A stretch of DNA of 64,000 bases. Origin: Farysia itapuensis (lineage: Eukaryota; Basidiomycota; Ustilaginomycetes; Ustilaginales; Ustilaginaceae). The position numbers were made by a program, and so were the translations under genes. How positions within the stretch are numbered: position 1 is the first letter of the stretch; each line of letters opens with the position of its first letter. Positions 38,065 to 47,939 of the stretch are shown piece by piece. The stretch lies in the NCBI GenBank assembly GCA_023212645.1, contig JALBYC010000011.1, positions 248,001 to 312,000 on the forward strand. The letters are read 5' to 3'. Below the pieces are notes generated by a model. The model saw nothing but the letters and a program-made list of their open reading frames with translations, ran no database searches and was not told where the DNA came from.

Positions 38065-40314
38065 ATGACTGCCTCAACGAAGTGGAAAGCTGCATGTGAT
38101 GTTCTCATAAGCAGCAAATCGCCTGAAGTGAACGACTTGGCGAAATGCTGGCAGACACTAAGCACCTACATGGAGCCTCGTATGCCCGAAGACTGCCAGT
38201 TCTATGACACCAAGTCTGGAAAAGCCGTGATCAATGCACAAGCATCTACAGCGTTGCATGTCCTGCTGGCCACAGAAGTACCCATCGCGTCGAACTCAAG
38301 ATCAGACCAAAGCTCGCACCATTCTGCCCTCATTGCTCTCTCCTCCCACTACGTCGGTCGATGCCTCGCGATGTTCGACTCCATCTGCTTGCGGTACATC
38401 CCTGCTGAGTGGACACAAGACAGTCTTCCAGAAGCCGTTGCATCGATATCGCAGTGGTTCAAATGCTGGATCGCTCCATTCGAGCAGAGCTCCATATTCG
38501 ATGGCATACGTCACGAGAGCGAGCTGTTAATGGCGATTCAATCGCGCTTTCGATCCTATGTCGACCGCCATTTCATTCAAGCGTTGCAGGCATGTTTGCA
38601 GTCAGCCTTCACAGATGGTGGAAGAAACAGTTCAGACTACGTACCTACGCTCAAGAACATGGGCTATACCGGATTGATGCCAACAATACGCTCCACACTG
38701 AACCAGGTGTTGCGCATCGAAATTTCGCGCAAGGTCAGATCGGCACTAGACGGGATCGATCTGCAAGAAGGAGAAGAACAGCTGCCGCTCGAGGAGGCAG
38801 CTCGTCCAGCGCTTCGGCAATGGCTTGAGACAAGCGTCAAGCAACTCCCCGCTGAGCTCAGAGACGCTCATGGTGCAGGTCAGTCGCTTGCACATTCAAG
38901 AACCGAGGAAGGGCTGGATGTTACAGAAGAATTTGCAGACGAGGCTACCTGGGACACTAGGCTGGACTATCAGCTTGACAAGATACTCTGTCAGGCTCGT
39001 GCAGCGCAGCTCTTTGATCTGATTGCTATTTATCCCGATTCCATCGGCGCGCTGGACGACTTGCGCCAGAGCCTGCAAACAACGGACCAGAAATTGATGG
39101 TAGCCAGACAGCTAGACGAGTCTCTGCGATCACGTCTGCTTCACCCTGGTGCCCATACCAGGGACCTTATACAGATGTACGTCCAGATGGTTCGGGCGCT
39201 CCGACAAGTTGATGCATCTGGTGTCGTCCTCTCGCGCGTCGTCTCGCCTCTACGAAAGTACCTTCGTGGGAGAAAGGATACAATACCTGTCATTGTCTCA
39301 TCTATGCTGGGCGATGATTCCAACTTCACGCTGCTCAAGGACGAGCTGGAACAGGCTGATCTGGAAGAGCAGGAGCTGCAGGAACCGACTGCAAACGGTA
39401 CCGGTAAACGTCGACGTAAACCGCGACGCTCACTCCAGACTCGTAAACCCGCCAGAAAGGCGACAAACCATCGCACAAGCAACAACAGAGCAGCACCGGG
39501 CTCTGACAGCGACTCTTCGGATGAAGATTGGGCAGATCCGGAATGGGTGCCCAAGCCTGTAGAGGCCGGTCGCAATTACCGAATGTCTACGTCCAAGGAC
39601 ATTATTTCCATGCTCATCAGCATCTTTGACGATCGAAGTGGCTTTATTTCGGCCCTGGAGAAGAGCATGGCGGATCAATTGGTTAAAGTAAAGGGCTACA
39701 AAGCCATGGAGGAGTACCGCAACAATATGATCCTCAAGAAGCGATTTGGCGAGCGTAACATGGGCAAGTGCGATGTCATGTTGGGCGATGTTACCGACTC
39801 ACGTCGCATTGACACTGATGTGCACTCGCGCATGCCTGGCGGTCCGCAAATGGGCATGGCGTCTCGCCTTCACCCTCTCATCGTGTCACGCCAATTCTGG
39901 CCAGAGTTCATCACGCCTCCTAGCTCGAGCGACTTCACTTTGCCTCCCATCTTCAACGTAGCTCAACAACAGTATTCCAGAGCGTTTTCACAGTCGAAGG
40001 CTATGCGCAAGCTTCACTGGCTCAACAGTCTCGGAAGCGTCGAGATGGACGTTGAGCTCGACTCGGGTCAGTCCATCTCAGTTGAATGCACTCTTCTGCA
40101 AGCGTCCACGCTGGAAGTCATTTCGCGCGTTGACCAGCCGAAAGTCATCACCCTGACCTCAGTCATGGATCAACTCAATCTGCAGCAGGAACGCGATGCC
40201 CGAGACGCCCTCGAGTTCTGGACGTCGGCAGGTCTTTTACAGCCCATCGACGGAATGGCCGACACATTTGCCATTCAAACATCGCTGCCCGAGGACGTAG
40301 ATGAAGAAATGTGA
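38065..40314 (+). CDS. APC2: Anaphase-promoting complex subunit 2 (cullin-like), 749 aa
   Basis: Apc2 is the cullin-type scaffold of the APC/C ubiquitin ligase that triggers anaphase and mitotic exit in the nucleus; it binds the RING subunit Apc11. The ATG is at 38065. The N-terminal half is helical repeats. The cullin-homology region is clear from about 520: ISMLISIFDDRSGFI, RFGERNMGKCDVMLGDVTDS, the RRIDTDVH stretch, FWPEF and AFSQSKAMRKLHWLNSLGSVEM. A C-terminal winged-helix follows (VISRVDQPKVITLTSVMDQL) and the end DVDEEM is acidic. A Lys/Arg- and Ser/Asp-rich insertion (about 445-490) is typical of fungal copies. No intron is needed. Confidence 0.93.
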   Translation: MTASTKWKAACDVLISSKSPEVNDLAKCWQTLSTYMEPRMPEDCQFYDTKSGKAVINAQASTALHVLLATEVPIASNSRSDQSSHHSALIALSSHYVGRCLAMFDSICLRYIPAEWTQDSLPEAVASISQWFKCWIAPFEQSSIFDGIRHESELLMAIQSRFRSYVDRHFIQALQACLQSAFTDGGRNSSDYVPTLKNMGYTGLMPTIRSTLNQVLRIEISRKVRSALDGIDLQEGEEQLPLEEAARPALRQWLETSVKQLPAELRDAHGAGQSLAHSRTEEGLDVTEEFADEATWDTRLDYQLDKILCQARAAQLFDLIAIYPDSIGALDDLRQSLQTTDQKLMVARQLDESLRSRLLHPGAHTRDLIQMYVQMVRALRQVDASGVVLSRVVSPLRKYLRGRKDTIPVIVSSMLGDDSNFTLLKDELEQADLEEQELQEPTANGTGKRRRKPRRSLQTRKPARKATNHRTSNNRAAPGSDSDSSDEDWADPEWVPKPVEAGRNYRMSTSKDIISMLISIFDDRSGFISALEKSMADQLVKVKGYKAMEEYRNNMILKKRFGERNMGKCDVMLGDVTDSRRIDTDVHSRMPGGPQMGMASRLHPLIVSRQFWPEFITPPSSSDFTLPPIFNVAQQQYSRAFSQSKAMRKLHWLNSLGSVEMDVELDSGQSISVECTLLQASTLEVISRVDQPKVITLTSVMDQLNLQQERDARDALEFWTSAGLLQPIDGMADTFAIQTSLPEDVDEEM

Positions 40315-40380
40315 ACACACTTGTTTATGCAGTACATGGTTTACAGACGACTTGTATGATTGCGATGTGTGCTGCAGCTT
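40315..40380. other. 66-base convergent gap between APC2 and PRE7
   Basis: The stop codons are only about 66 bases apart, so the 3' UTRs of the two genes must overlap or be very short. Confidence 0.7.
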
Positions 40381-41256
40381 TTAGTCTTTCTTGAGTTCCC
40401 TTCGGATAACCATGACGGCGCCGTCTTGTTGTTCGTCTTCACCGCCCACGGCCTCGGACACGCTGAATGGGATATCAGACGAGATGGTGGCAAGATCAAC
40501 TGCTGCTGCGCCTGTCGCTGGCTTGGCCTCGCCGTCGCTGGCCTTTGCGGCTGGTGTACGGACAACAAAGACTTCCAGTCCATCTCCGACCTCGATATGT
40601 CTCTCTGTTGCAGAGGTGAAAGAGTCGATGACAATGTTGAGCACTTCCGGCAAGGTCATTTGACCCGGTGTTGGGACCTTGTGTTCAGGTGTGGACGTCT
40701 GGTTCTTGAACATGATCTGGTTGTCAAAGAAGGGTTGGATCAGGGACTGAGCTGCACCGGCAGCGCGGCAGAATTCGCGCTCATAGGAACCGACTGGGTC
40801 GAATGAATAGACCGCGCCTTTGCCCTCTTCATCCAAACCGCCGAGAATGTTGTATACGTAGTAAGGGAAGAAGCGTTTGCCGTACAGAATGGTGGACGTC
40901 ATTCGTGCGATCGAGTGCAACGGCATCGAACGGCCGTGTGCATGGCGGTACAGTTCCAAGCGCTGTCGAATGCGCGAGACCAGCGCCTCGGCGTCGGCTG
41001 CAAAGCCATTCGTGGCAAGCGTAGCTTTGTCGTTCAAGCGGAACACCTTGGGCTTGTAGCGTGTCTGAATGCTGTACCCTGTTGATTGACGAGTGTCTGA
41101 GGCAATAACGCAAAAGTCGCTGCCACATACAGCTGCAATGCTTCCGCCATTGGAGTCGTACGGCGAGAATTGGTGTCCCACAACGTGATCTTTCACTGCG
41201 GTTGCAGCGGGACCAGGGCCCCGAGACGATCCGGGGTATGTGCGGAACAGAGACAT
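40381..41256 (-). CDS. PRE7: 20S proteasome subunit beta-6 (Pre7/PSMB1), 291 aa
   Basis: This is an inactive beta subunit of the proteasome core. The ATG is at 41256. Family hallmarks: FSPYDSNGGSIAAVCGSDF, ASDTRQSTGYSI, PKVFRLNDK, FFPYYVYNILGGLDEEGKGA, SFDPVGSYERE and DNQIMFKNQ. The threonine nucleophile is absent, as expected for beta-6. The length exceeds the usual about 240 residues because an extra segment of some 45 residues, rich in Ala, Asp and Glu, sits between the strand GLEVFVVRT and the usual end VMVIRRELKKD. No splice signals explain it as an intron. The insert is a peculiarity of this gene or lineage. Confidence 0.94.
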   Translation of the reverse strand: MSLFRTYPGSSRGPGPAATAVKDHVVGHQFSPYDSNGGSIAAVCGSDFCVIASDTRQSTGYSIQTRYKPKVFRLNDKATLATNGFAADAEALVSRIRQRLELYRHAHGRSMPLHSIARMTSTILYGKRFFPYYVYNILGGLDEEGKGAVYSFDPVGSYEREFCRAAGAAQSLIQPFFDNQIMFKNQTSTPEHKVPTPGQMTLPEVLNIVIDSFTSATERHIEVGDGLEVFVVRTPAAKASDGEAKPATGAAAVDLATISSDIPFSVSEAVGGEDEQQDGAVMVIRRELKKD

Positions 41257-41468
41257 GGTGTGGTGTTGGGATCCAAAGTGTTTGAGGAAGTGGAATTCTC
41301 AACGTCGAGCCGCGTCGTCAGCCTGCGCATCTCAACGCCGCACAGACCGATCAGTGAAAAATGTGTAATCTAACACTATGCTCTATAAAGACGCGGCGGC
41401 GCGGCGGCGCCGTGGCGTACATGATGTATAGCGACGAATGGGGATGGCGAGGGTCGGGCCAGGTCGAA

Positions 41469-43610
41469 TCAGTGCGTGGCAAGTCCAATGATGATACCTT
41501 CCATGAGGGACAGAAAGCGTTGCACCTTTGTGGTATCCCATATCACCTGGTCATGGCCGAGCTCGAGATTGAGCTGACCACGAAAGGTGAATGAAGTGCC
41601 AAACGCTTCCCCAGCTCGATTTCGAACACCAATGACCAAATCCGAAGCCACTTCGAGCACGCCTCCTTGAAGTGAGGAGGGAAGAGGTAAGGAAGACGGA
41701 AGTATAGGATCCAAATGGCCAACCATACTGAAGTTGAGAGACGAGCCCGGTCCTTGCATGTTCTTTTTCGAGGAGCCAGGTTGTCGTTCATCAGCGCCTG
41801 CAACACATGTCGAACCATCCGAAATGTCCTCCTTTGCATTGTTCTGGAAGACGTCCTTGACTCCGTCTTTCCGGAAGCGATTCTCTCTCTCCAGTGCCAC
41901 GACGAAGCCGTCTGCGACGAGAAGATGTGGATGTCGGAACATGGTGTCAAATTGGTGTTGAGCTTGTCGTCCTACCTGCCATATCTGAGCAATTTGGTAT
42001 GGCGTAAGCTGCCGCGCCTGATCAACAACTGCAGACGACAGTGCGAAAAGATCCGCAGGAGGCAAAGATACTCCGCCGAAGCCAAGTCGCACACCGAGAG
42101 AGGATGGCTTGACCGCTGCTACTACTAGACTGTCGGCATGATCATTGCTCAGGACCGCGGCAACCGGATCCAGGTACTTTCGAATCGACATTGGGAAGCC
42201 GATAACGGTCTGAGTTGGCGCAGACGTACGGAACTCTGAAGCATAAGCGTCTTTCTCCAACGTGTTGAGCGCAAGTGTGGCCACAGAGTAAAGTAGTGCT
42301 CCCACTCTGACACGCTTGCGTTTGCTCAAGAGAGTCAATGCTGATGTGGTTCTCTCTGATATGCGTACAACTGACCACATTGTTTGGGCTCCCCACCACG
42401 GCGAGGAGATAGAATCTCGTCGCTCAGCCTTGAAGTCTGACAGGACCTGATCCTGAGCCTTCACGGCTCGTGATTGACAGATGATCCTACGGATGGACCA
42501 GAACCACCGTAAGCGAGATCTACGCGAGCGCGCCGCTTCTTCAGTGTCCGACGAGGTTTTTAGGGGTACCATGGAAGGATAAGCAACTTCCAGACATGGG
42601 GGAAGTAGACGTTCCATCTGAGGGAGCGACAGGCGACCATCAGAGTCTTGGTTAGCTCCTCCCGCAAAAGCACTCATGTGCTGTGTGATTGATGAATGAA
42701 CCGCCAGTGTTGCTCCTGTGAGGCCGCGCTCACTGTCGGATTGATGAAGTAGTTCGGGAAGCTCGGATGGCATGTCTTCCGATGTGAGCACTTGCAGTAG
42801 CTCAGCGGCAAGCTCCGTCACGCTCAGCCCATCTCCGATGCAATGAGCAGCTAGAAGAATGACATCAAAGCTGGCACTGTCCTTGCCGTTCCTGACAGGA
42901 GGGAGTACAACCAAGCTGGCAAGCCCAAACGGCTGATCCTGTCGAAGAAAACGACGTTTCCCGTTCCAAACATAGGCATTCAGCCATTGTACTGCTGCTG
43001 CTTCGGCTTCTTTCTGCGCAGGCCAGGATTCTGCCCACGTCGAAGGAAGCCAGACTATGCGGTCCGAAGCCTTCTGGATCATGTCCGCAGCGGTCTGAGA
43101 AAAATCAATGACAAAGTGGGGCTCAAAAGAGATTGATGCATCTTGTGAAGATTCGCCTGCCTGTCGTCTCTCCTTAGCTTGTTCCATACCGACCTCTTGC
43201 ATATCTGGCGTGAGGTTGACCACACGGCAGCACAGAAGGGGATGTCGTCGGCAAAGCACCGACCAAGCAAGCGGAAGCCGTTGCAGTATATGTTCGGTAG
43301 ACCGTTCTGGGCAGCGAAGAGGCAGTCGATAGAAGATGTCGGTGCGTCCCTCATGTAGCGTTCCCATTGAGTTGAAGAATGACTCGACCAGTCCCATTCT
43401 TCGCAAGTAGCGACGAGGCTGACCTGGCCACCGGCGCCATTCGAATGGCGACACTTTCTGGCGGTCTACATCGTAGACACTTCTTGTGAACCGTGCCGGC
43501 TGCTCGCTCGCCATTGCCAGAGCTGTGATGAGGCACAAAGCAACGCTGCTCAGAAGGTTGCGTCTGACATGTCCGACTTCTCGGATAATCGGGACAACCG
43601 GAAAATCCAT
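41469..43610 (-). CDS. HxxxDG acyltransferase (CoA-dependent acyltransferase superfamily), 713 aa
   Basis: The motif AAHCIGDGLS (H256 to D260 from this start) is the HxxxDG active-site motif of condensation domains, alcohol O-acetyltransferases and related acyltransferases. The N-terminal lobe shows a donor-type RRMGLVESFFNSMGTLHEG stretch; the C-terminal half contains the LNFSMVGHLDPILP and GTSFTFRGQLNLELGH segments. The family's second motif (DFGWG) was not seen. Two ATGs are possible: 43610 adds a hydrophobic VALCLITALAMA segment, or 43514 gives 681 residues starting MASEQPARF. No partner biosynthetic genes surround it, so the substrate is unknown. It is head to head with the Tag1-like gene, only 127-223 bases apart. 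Confidence 0.75.
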   Translation of the reverse strand: MDFPVVPIIREVGHVRRNLLSSVALCLITALAMASEQPARFTRSVYDVDRQKVSPFEWRRWPGQPRRYLRRMGLVESFFNSMGTLHEGRTDIFYRLPLRCPERSTEHILQRLPLAWSVLCRRHPLLCCRVVNLTPDMQEVGMEQAKERRQAGESSQDASISFEPHFVIDFSQTAADMIQKASDRIVWLPSTWAESWPAQKEAEAAAVQWLNAYVWNGKRRFLRQDQPFGLASLVVLPPVRNGKDSASFDVILLAAHCIGDGLSVTELAAELLQVLTSEDMPSELPELLHQSDSERGLTGATLAVHSSITQHMSAFAGGANQDSDGRLSLPQMERLLPPCLEVAYPSMVPLKTSSDTEEAARSRRSRLRWFWSIRRIICQSRAVKAQDQVLSDFKAERRDSISSPWWGAQTMWSVVRISERTTSALTLLSKRKRVRVGALLYSVATLALNTLEKDAYASEFRTSAPTQTVIGFPMSIRKYLDPVAAVLSNDHADSLVVAAVKPSSLGVRLGFGGVSLPPADLFALSSAVVDQARQLTPYQIAQIWQVGRQAQHQFDTMFRHPHLLVADGFVVALERENRFRKDGVKDVFQNNAKEDISDGSTCVAGADERQPGSSKKNMQGPGSSLNFSMVGHLDPILPSSLPLPSSLQGGVLEVASDLVIGVRNRAGEAFGTSFTFRGQLNLELGHDQVIWDTTKVQRFLSLMEGIIIGLATH

Positions 43611-43737
43611 AACCGTTTTATTGACCGATAGGGATTTAACAGTGGGGCCCCCGATATTTGATCTGTGATCCGCATCTAGATTGCGCAGTATCGACTCTAT
43701 CACTGCGTCACTCTACGACGACAGCCACACATCAAGC

Positions 43738-46353
43738 ATGTCGCAAGCAAGCAACGACACTGGTCAGGCAGAAGCACCTGCTTTGGTGCGTCGCATTTCT
43801 GCCAACAATCAACCTCTACGTCACGGTCGAAAACCCATCTACCCAGACAGCGATGCCGAAGCAGAAGGGCTCGATGCAGACGTTGACGACGAACAGCTAG
43901 AGACAGGTGCCCATCCAGGTCAAGGTGAGCACGAGCAAAGCACTCTGCTATCTCATGGCGCAGCAGGGAATAATGCGAGCCTTTTCGACAAGACCTGGCT
44001 ACAAGTATCCAAGCTTTGGGGCGGTGACAAAGCATACGCTGCCAAGCTAGCAAAACGTCGCAAGCAGCGTCGTACTAGAAGAAGGAATTCTAGAGCCGGA
44101 AGCAGCAGCAAATCCTCCTTTGCAGCCTGGAGACAAGATCATCCTGCTTTCATGGGCGTTCTATACGGCATACTCTCCCTAGTTGTGCTCGTGCTGATTC
44201 TGATGGTCGTTGCTTTCAGTCACCTGTATTTCTCTACGCTCAAGACGCCGTCTCCTGATGCCCAGTCGCGCATTCTTGACGAATCTTTACTGCTCAAGGG
44301 TCCAGATCGTGTTCAATTGCTCAACATCTCTGACGATGGCATCTTGGTCCGAGTTGATGCTCGTCTTGGACTCGACCCTGATCATGCCCTTGATCTTTGG
44401 CTCGGACAACGGGGAAAGCAAGGATGGTGGAGGAACAAAGAGCGAAAGGTAGTCGAATGGGGCATGGGAAAGGTCGCTGGCGTCCAGATAGAGATTGGGG
44501 AAGTTCGTCTTTCCGAGCTAGGTTCGGAGTGGGTCTCGGCATTGCCACACTCCGTGGTTGCTGCAATCCCTCGAGACATGCTCGCCTTCCACCTTGATCC
44601 GCTCGTCTTACCACTTCCTCGTCTCAATCGCAAGATCAAGCACAACAACACCGAGTTGCTAAAACCACCGATCCTCGGGAACCATAGCACCCCTGCTGCT
44701 CAACACAACATGAACGCCCTCAATCTTACCGTTCTCCTAAAGCCAGTTGTGCCTGCTCCTTACATCATGGACTTTGTGCAACACGCGATGAAGAAAGGCA
44801 ATGCTCAGCTCGATGTCAAGATTGCTAGTCTCCGAGTCCGCGGACTTGCCAAGAGTGAGCTGAACGGCGTCGTTGAGAAGCGCAAAGCAGGATTCTTTGA
44901 CGTTCCTCGCCGCATCGACATTAGTCAACACAACATACGAAGCCCAGTGGACGAGAACGTACCACGGCTCGGGAATGACACAGTCGACGACCTCTTACAA
45001 CTGGATGGCTTCGAATTCTTCGAAGTCGGTGATGATGATAACGATGGTGACGACGAGAAACCCGTGCCAGGAAGCTTTGCCGGTTCTTTCGCTGCGCGTG
45101 CACTGGGCATCAGGGCAAGCGCTCAAGCCAAGAATCCTCTTGGCAGAATGCTGCAAGGAAATGTCCGCTACAGCCTTCCGTTCGGCATCTTTCTACCAGT
45201 CGAGCTACCTGAAGCTCACAAGAAGCACAAGAAGCATTCTTTCGCCGAAATCGACCCCGCCGCAAATGCATCAGTGCTCTTGGCCGCTGTTGCCACAGAG
45301 CCCTTTGCTCTGAAAGGCCAGAAAGAAATTCAGTTGAATCTTTCTGGTATCGTGGTGCCGCCTCCACAGGACGTTTTCGGTGGTGCTGAGCAACTGCACC
45401 TGTCCAGCGCAAGGGGCAAAGATGTCGCCTATACGGAAGAAAGCAGTGCTCTTGTTGACTCACCTCAGCAAATTGCGCTCAGCAATTTCCTGAGCAGATT
45501 CCTCCGAGGCCAGTCCAACACATTATTTGTGCGAGGCGGCTCCCCTTTCCGGAAGCCTGCCGATGACAGTTCGAAAGGTGAAGCGAAGGATCTGCCCGGT
45601 CAAGGCTCTATTCTACCTGACTGGATGGATTCTGCACTGCGCCTCCTGGATGTTCCGATCTCGTTCCCAGGCTCAAAGGTAACAGAGCTGATCAAGAATG
45701 TCACGATAAACGATCTCAAGATCTCGCCACATCCGTTCGAAAAGGACAAGCTGTTATGCAGCGGAACAGTGATGGGCGAACTGAACATGCCGGGACAGCT
45801 TAGCACGGTGGACATCCAGATCACTCACATGTGGCCCGACATCCTGGTGTATGACGGCAAGCCACCCAGCATGCGTCACGACAAGGCGATCGAGCTCGAC
45901 TCTGGATCCACCAGCAGGTTCTCGCTATTGGATGGTGCCTTTGACACCCTCAAACAGTTCGCACTCCTTGACGGCGAGAAGCCGGATAAGCCGGACAAGC
46001 CGAGCAAGCCAGAGCCAGAGCCTGCTCCACCGCTGCCGGATCCGTTGCCAGAAAAGGCTTTCGGTCGGGTGCGCCCATACGACTTTGCTCCCGCCGAGAC
46101 TTTCATCGATCCAGAGGATCCCAAAGGGGAGAGAAAGCTGCTACGAGCGGTGCTCAAGGACGTGCCTTTCACTGTCCTGCCAGGCCGTGGGGGACTCTTC
46201 CGCTCGTTCACGTGGAAGCTTCTAACCGGCCAGGGTGCACTTGTCGGCATAGAGGGCACCAGTCGAGCGAAAGTTTGGAACGCGGGGCTGGGCTTGCTTC
46301 AGCTCCGCAATCTGCCGGTCAAGGGAGCTTTCATGCTGGGAAAACGAGATTAA
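43738..46353 (+). CDS. Single-pass membrane protein with large lumenal LEA2-like region, Tag1-like, 871 aa
   Basis: The first ATG is at 43738. The cytosolic N-terminus (about 135 residues) is acidic, then strongly basic (KLAKRRKQRRTRRRNSR), followed by one membrane segment (about 138-163, VLYGILSLVVLVLILMVVAF). Everything after it, about 700 residues with Asn-x-Ser/Thr sites, should be lumenal and looks like beta-rich LEA2-type domains (VQIEIGEVRLSEL, NVRYSLPFGIFLP, IQLNLSGIVVPP). A Lys/Pro repeat region (KPDKPDKPSKPEPEPAPP) lies near 750. The plan agrees with the fungal vacuolar Tag1 family (termination of autophagy), which is inference from architecture. The next gene downstream encodes a giant relative with the same topology. 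Confidence 0.7.
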   Translation: MSQASNDTGQAEAPALVRRISANNQPLRHGRKPIYPDSDAEAEGLDADVDDEQLETGAHPGQGEHEQSTLLSHGAAGNNASLFDKTWLQVSKLWGGDKAYAAKLAKRRKQRRTRRRNSRAGSSSKSSFAAWRQDHPAFMGVLYGILSLVVLVLILMVVAFSHLYFSTLKTPSPDAQSRILDESLLLKGPDRVQLLNISDDGILVRVDARLGLDPDHALDLWLGQRGKQGWWRNKERKVVEWGMGKVAGVQIEIGEVRLSELGSEWVSALPHSVVAAIPRDMLAFHLDPLVLPLPRLNRKIKHNNTELLKPPILGNHSTPAAQHNMNALNLTVLLKPVVPAPYIMDFVQHAMKKGNAQLDVKIASLRVRGLAKSELNGVVEKRKAGFFDVPRRIDISQHNIRSPVDENVPRLGNDTVDDLLQLDGFEFFEVGDDDNDGDDEKPVPGSFAGSFAARALGIRASAQAKNPLGRMLQGNVRYSLPFGIFLPVELPEAHKKHKKHSFAEIDPAANASVLLAAVATEPFALKGQKEIQLNLSGIVVPPPQDVFGGAEQLHLSSARGKDVAYTEESSALVDSPQQIALSNFLSRFLRGQSNTLFVRGGSPFRKPADDSSKGEAKDLPGQGSILPDWMDSALRLLDVPISFPGSKVTELIKNVTINDLKISPHPFEKDKLLCSGTVMGELNMPGQLSTVDIQITHMWPDILVYDGKPPSMRHDKAIELDSGSTSRFSLLDGAFDTLKQFALLDGEKPDKPDKPSKPEPEPAPPLPDPLPEKAFGRVRPYDFAPAETFIDPEDPKGERKLLRAVLKDVPFTVLPGRGGLFRSFTWKLLTGQGALVGIEGTSRAKVWNAGLGLLQLRNLPVKGAFMLGKRD

Positions 46354-47939
46354 GCTATGTAGGGTTCTTTTGTATATTCGCATATTTTTCTGACGTCTTG
46401 CATGTCCGTTGGAGCGTACAAAGTGAGACTGAGAAGAGCTTGGCAGAGCGGTTACTTTCCCATGCGATCTGCGTTTTGCATGCAACCGGGCGCAGCCGTT
46501 CGATCGGTTGCCTGTGCTGAATAGCCGAGGGTTTGTTAGACTTAGCGTGTAGGCGAGAAGGCGCGCAGGCGTACCAGGCGTGTGGCTGCAGAGCCTGCAG
46601 TAGCTGTCAAACGATTCTGGGATCTGCGCTGAGTGAGAGGCGGGGCACGAAAGGTTGCTATTTTGAGCTCCGCTCGAACCAATGCAGCGCAACGACACCT
46701 CTTTCACGTTTGGACGTTCAAATGACGAGATCCACCTCCCCTCCCCAACTGAGTGTCCAGTTCGTTTAGTGGTCTCGCTTTCCCACTACTCTGTTTTTGT
46801 AACTGACACTCCTGGGTGTATGACACACAGTTCTCGCTAGGTCCAACCTGTCTGGGGTAATTTTCGTGCATTTGACGTAAGAGATCCATGCTCGTTCATC
46901 CGTTCCTTCCTGTAAAGCTTGGGCCTGAGTCAGGTCAGTAGTACCTTTGTTCTGAGGCTCAGTCTTCCTCTGTTCTTTGTTTGCAGGTGCCGTGCGTCTG
47001 GCGACGAAATAAAACCCCCTTGTATCCAAGTGCGTGCAAAAAATAAAGGGTGTGCTAAGCGAGGTAGTGAAAAAACGCCAACCAATCAACCGCGCATGTA
47101 TATCGATTTTTTCAATCCAGCCGAACCGCGCGAGGGCGATGGGCTGGGCGTAATGAGACCTTTCGTCTAACGAATGCTCTGCAACTTGAACTCTCATGCA
47201 GAACGGAAATGTTACACAGGATCAGCTGGCTGCTACCCACGAGAGTATTCAAGTGAATATTGGCGAGTTGAGGCTGGACGATCCCCATTCTGTGGCACTA
47301 AGGGCAATCTCGCTTAGGACTGCATTCGAAACTGTATTGGGCGATGTCGGCGGTTCCTCGCAACTGCCCCGCAAAGGGAAATTTATTTGGAACTTGGAAA
47401 ATCCGATTTTGCGGTGTGGTTTGGACGCATTCAATTGGCTGGACGGCAACCGCTTTGGCTTCTGTTTGCCAGTCTGCCAGTTTAGGATTCTGGATAGCCA
47501 TTTGCCGCTGGGTGTCCCCCCTCTCTGTGCCGCGTTCAGGTCTCCGCACGATCCTTTCCATGCTATGCTAGCCTTTCACGCAAGCCAAGCCTGGTCACTT
47601 TACGCCGTGTCAGGTTTGTAGTCAAGACTCCGCCCTCGCGTGCACCTCTCCGCGCTCAATCCTCGGCAGCCTGGGTGTCTGGTCTGCACTCTGTCTAGCC
47701 CTTTCCATCCGCCGATTTGCGCTGCATTCTCTGCCTGTCCCTGACCAACGTCGTCTCCCCCACATACCCATTGCCACCACCACCACCATCCGCCTCGGCC
47801 GACGTTACCCTCAAGATCACTTCCCTTCTGCGTTCCTGGACAAGTCCCTCTCCACTCCTTGCAGACGCGTTCGACCTAGACACCGCTTTCTCTCTCTTTC
47901 GTCATAGCTCAGCGTACGTAGCGCGAGCTGGCAGCAACC
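46354..47939. other. 1.6-kb intergenic region upstream of the giant DUF3712 gene
   Basis: Short frames occur but none shows a domain, a start context or splice support. The last 230 bases before 47940 are pyrimidine-rich (TC-runs), as in long fungal leaders. A leader intron may exist but was not set. Confidence 0.4.

Noticed and set aside
46670..46700. GGTTCGAGC on the minus strand as a tRNA B box
   Set aside because: No acceptor, anticodon or T stem could be formed around it.
46222..46707. A 161-codon minus-strand frame after the Tag1-like gene
   Set aside because: It overlaps the 3' end of that gene, has random composition and no domain.
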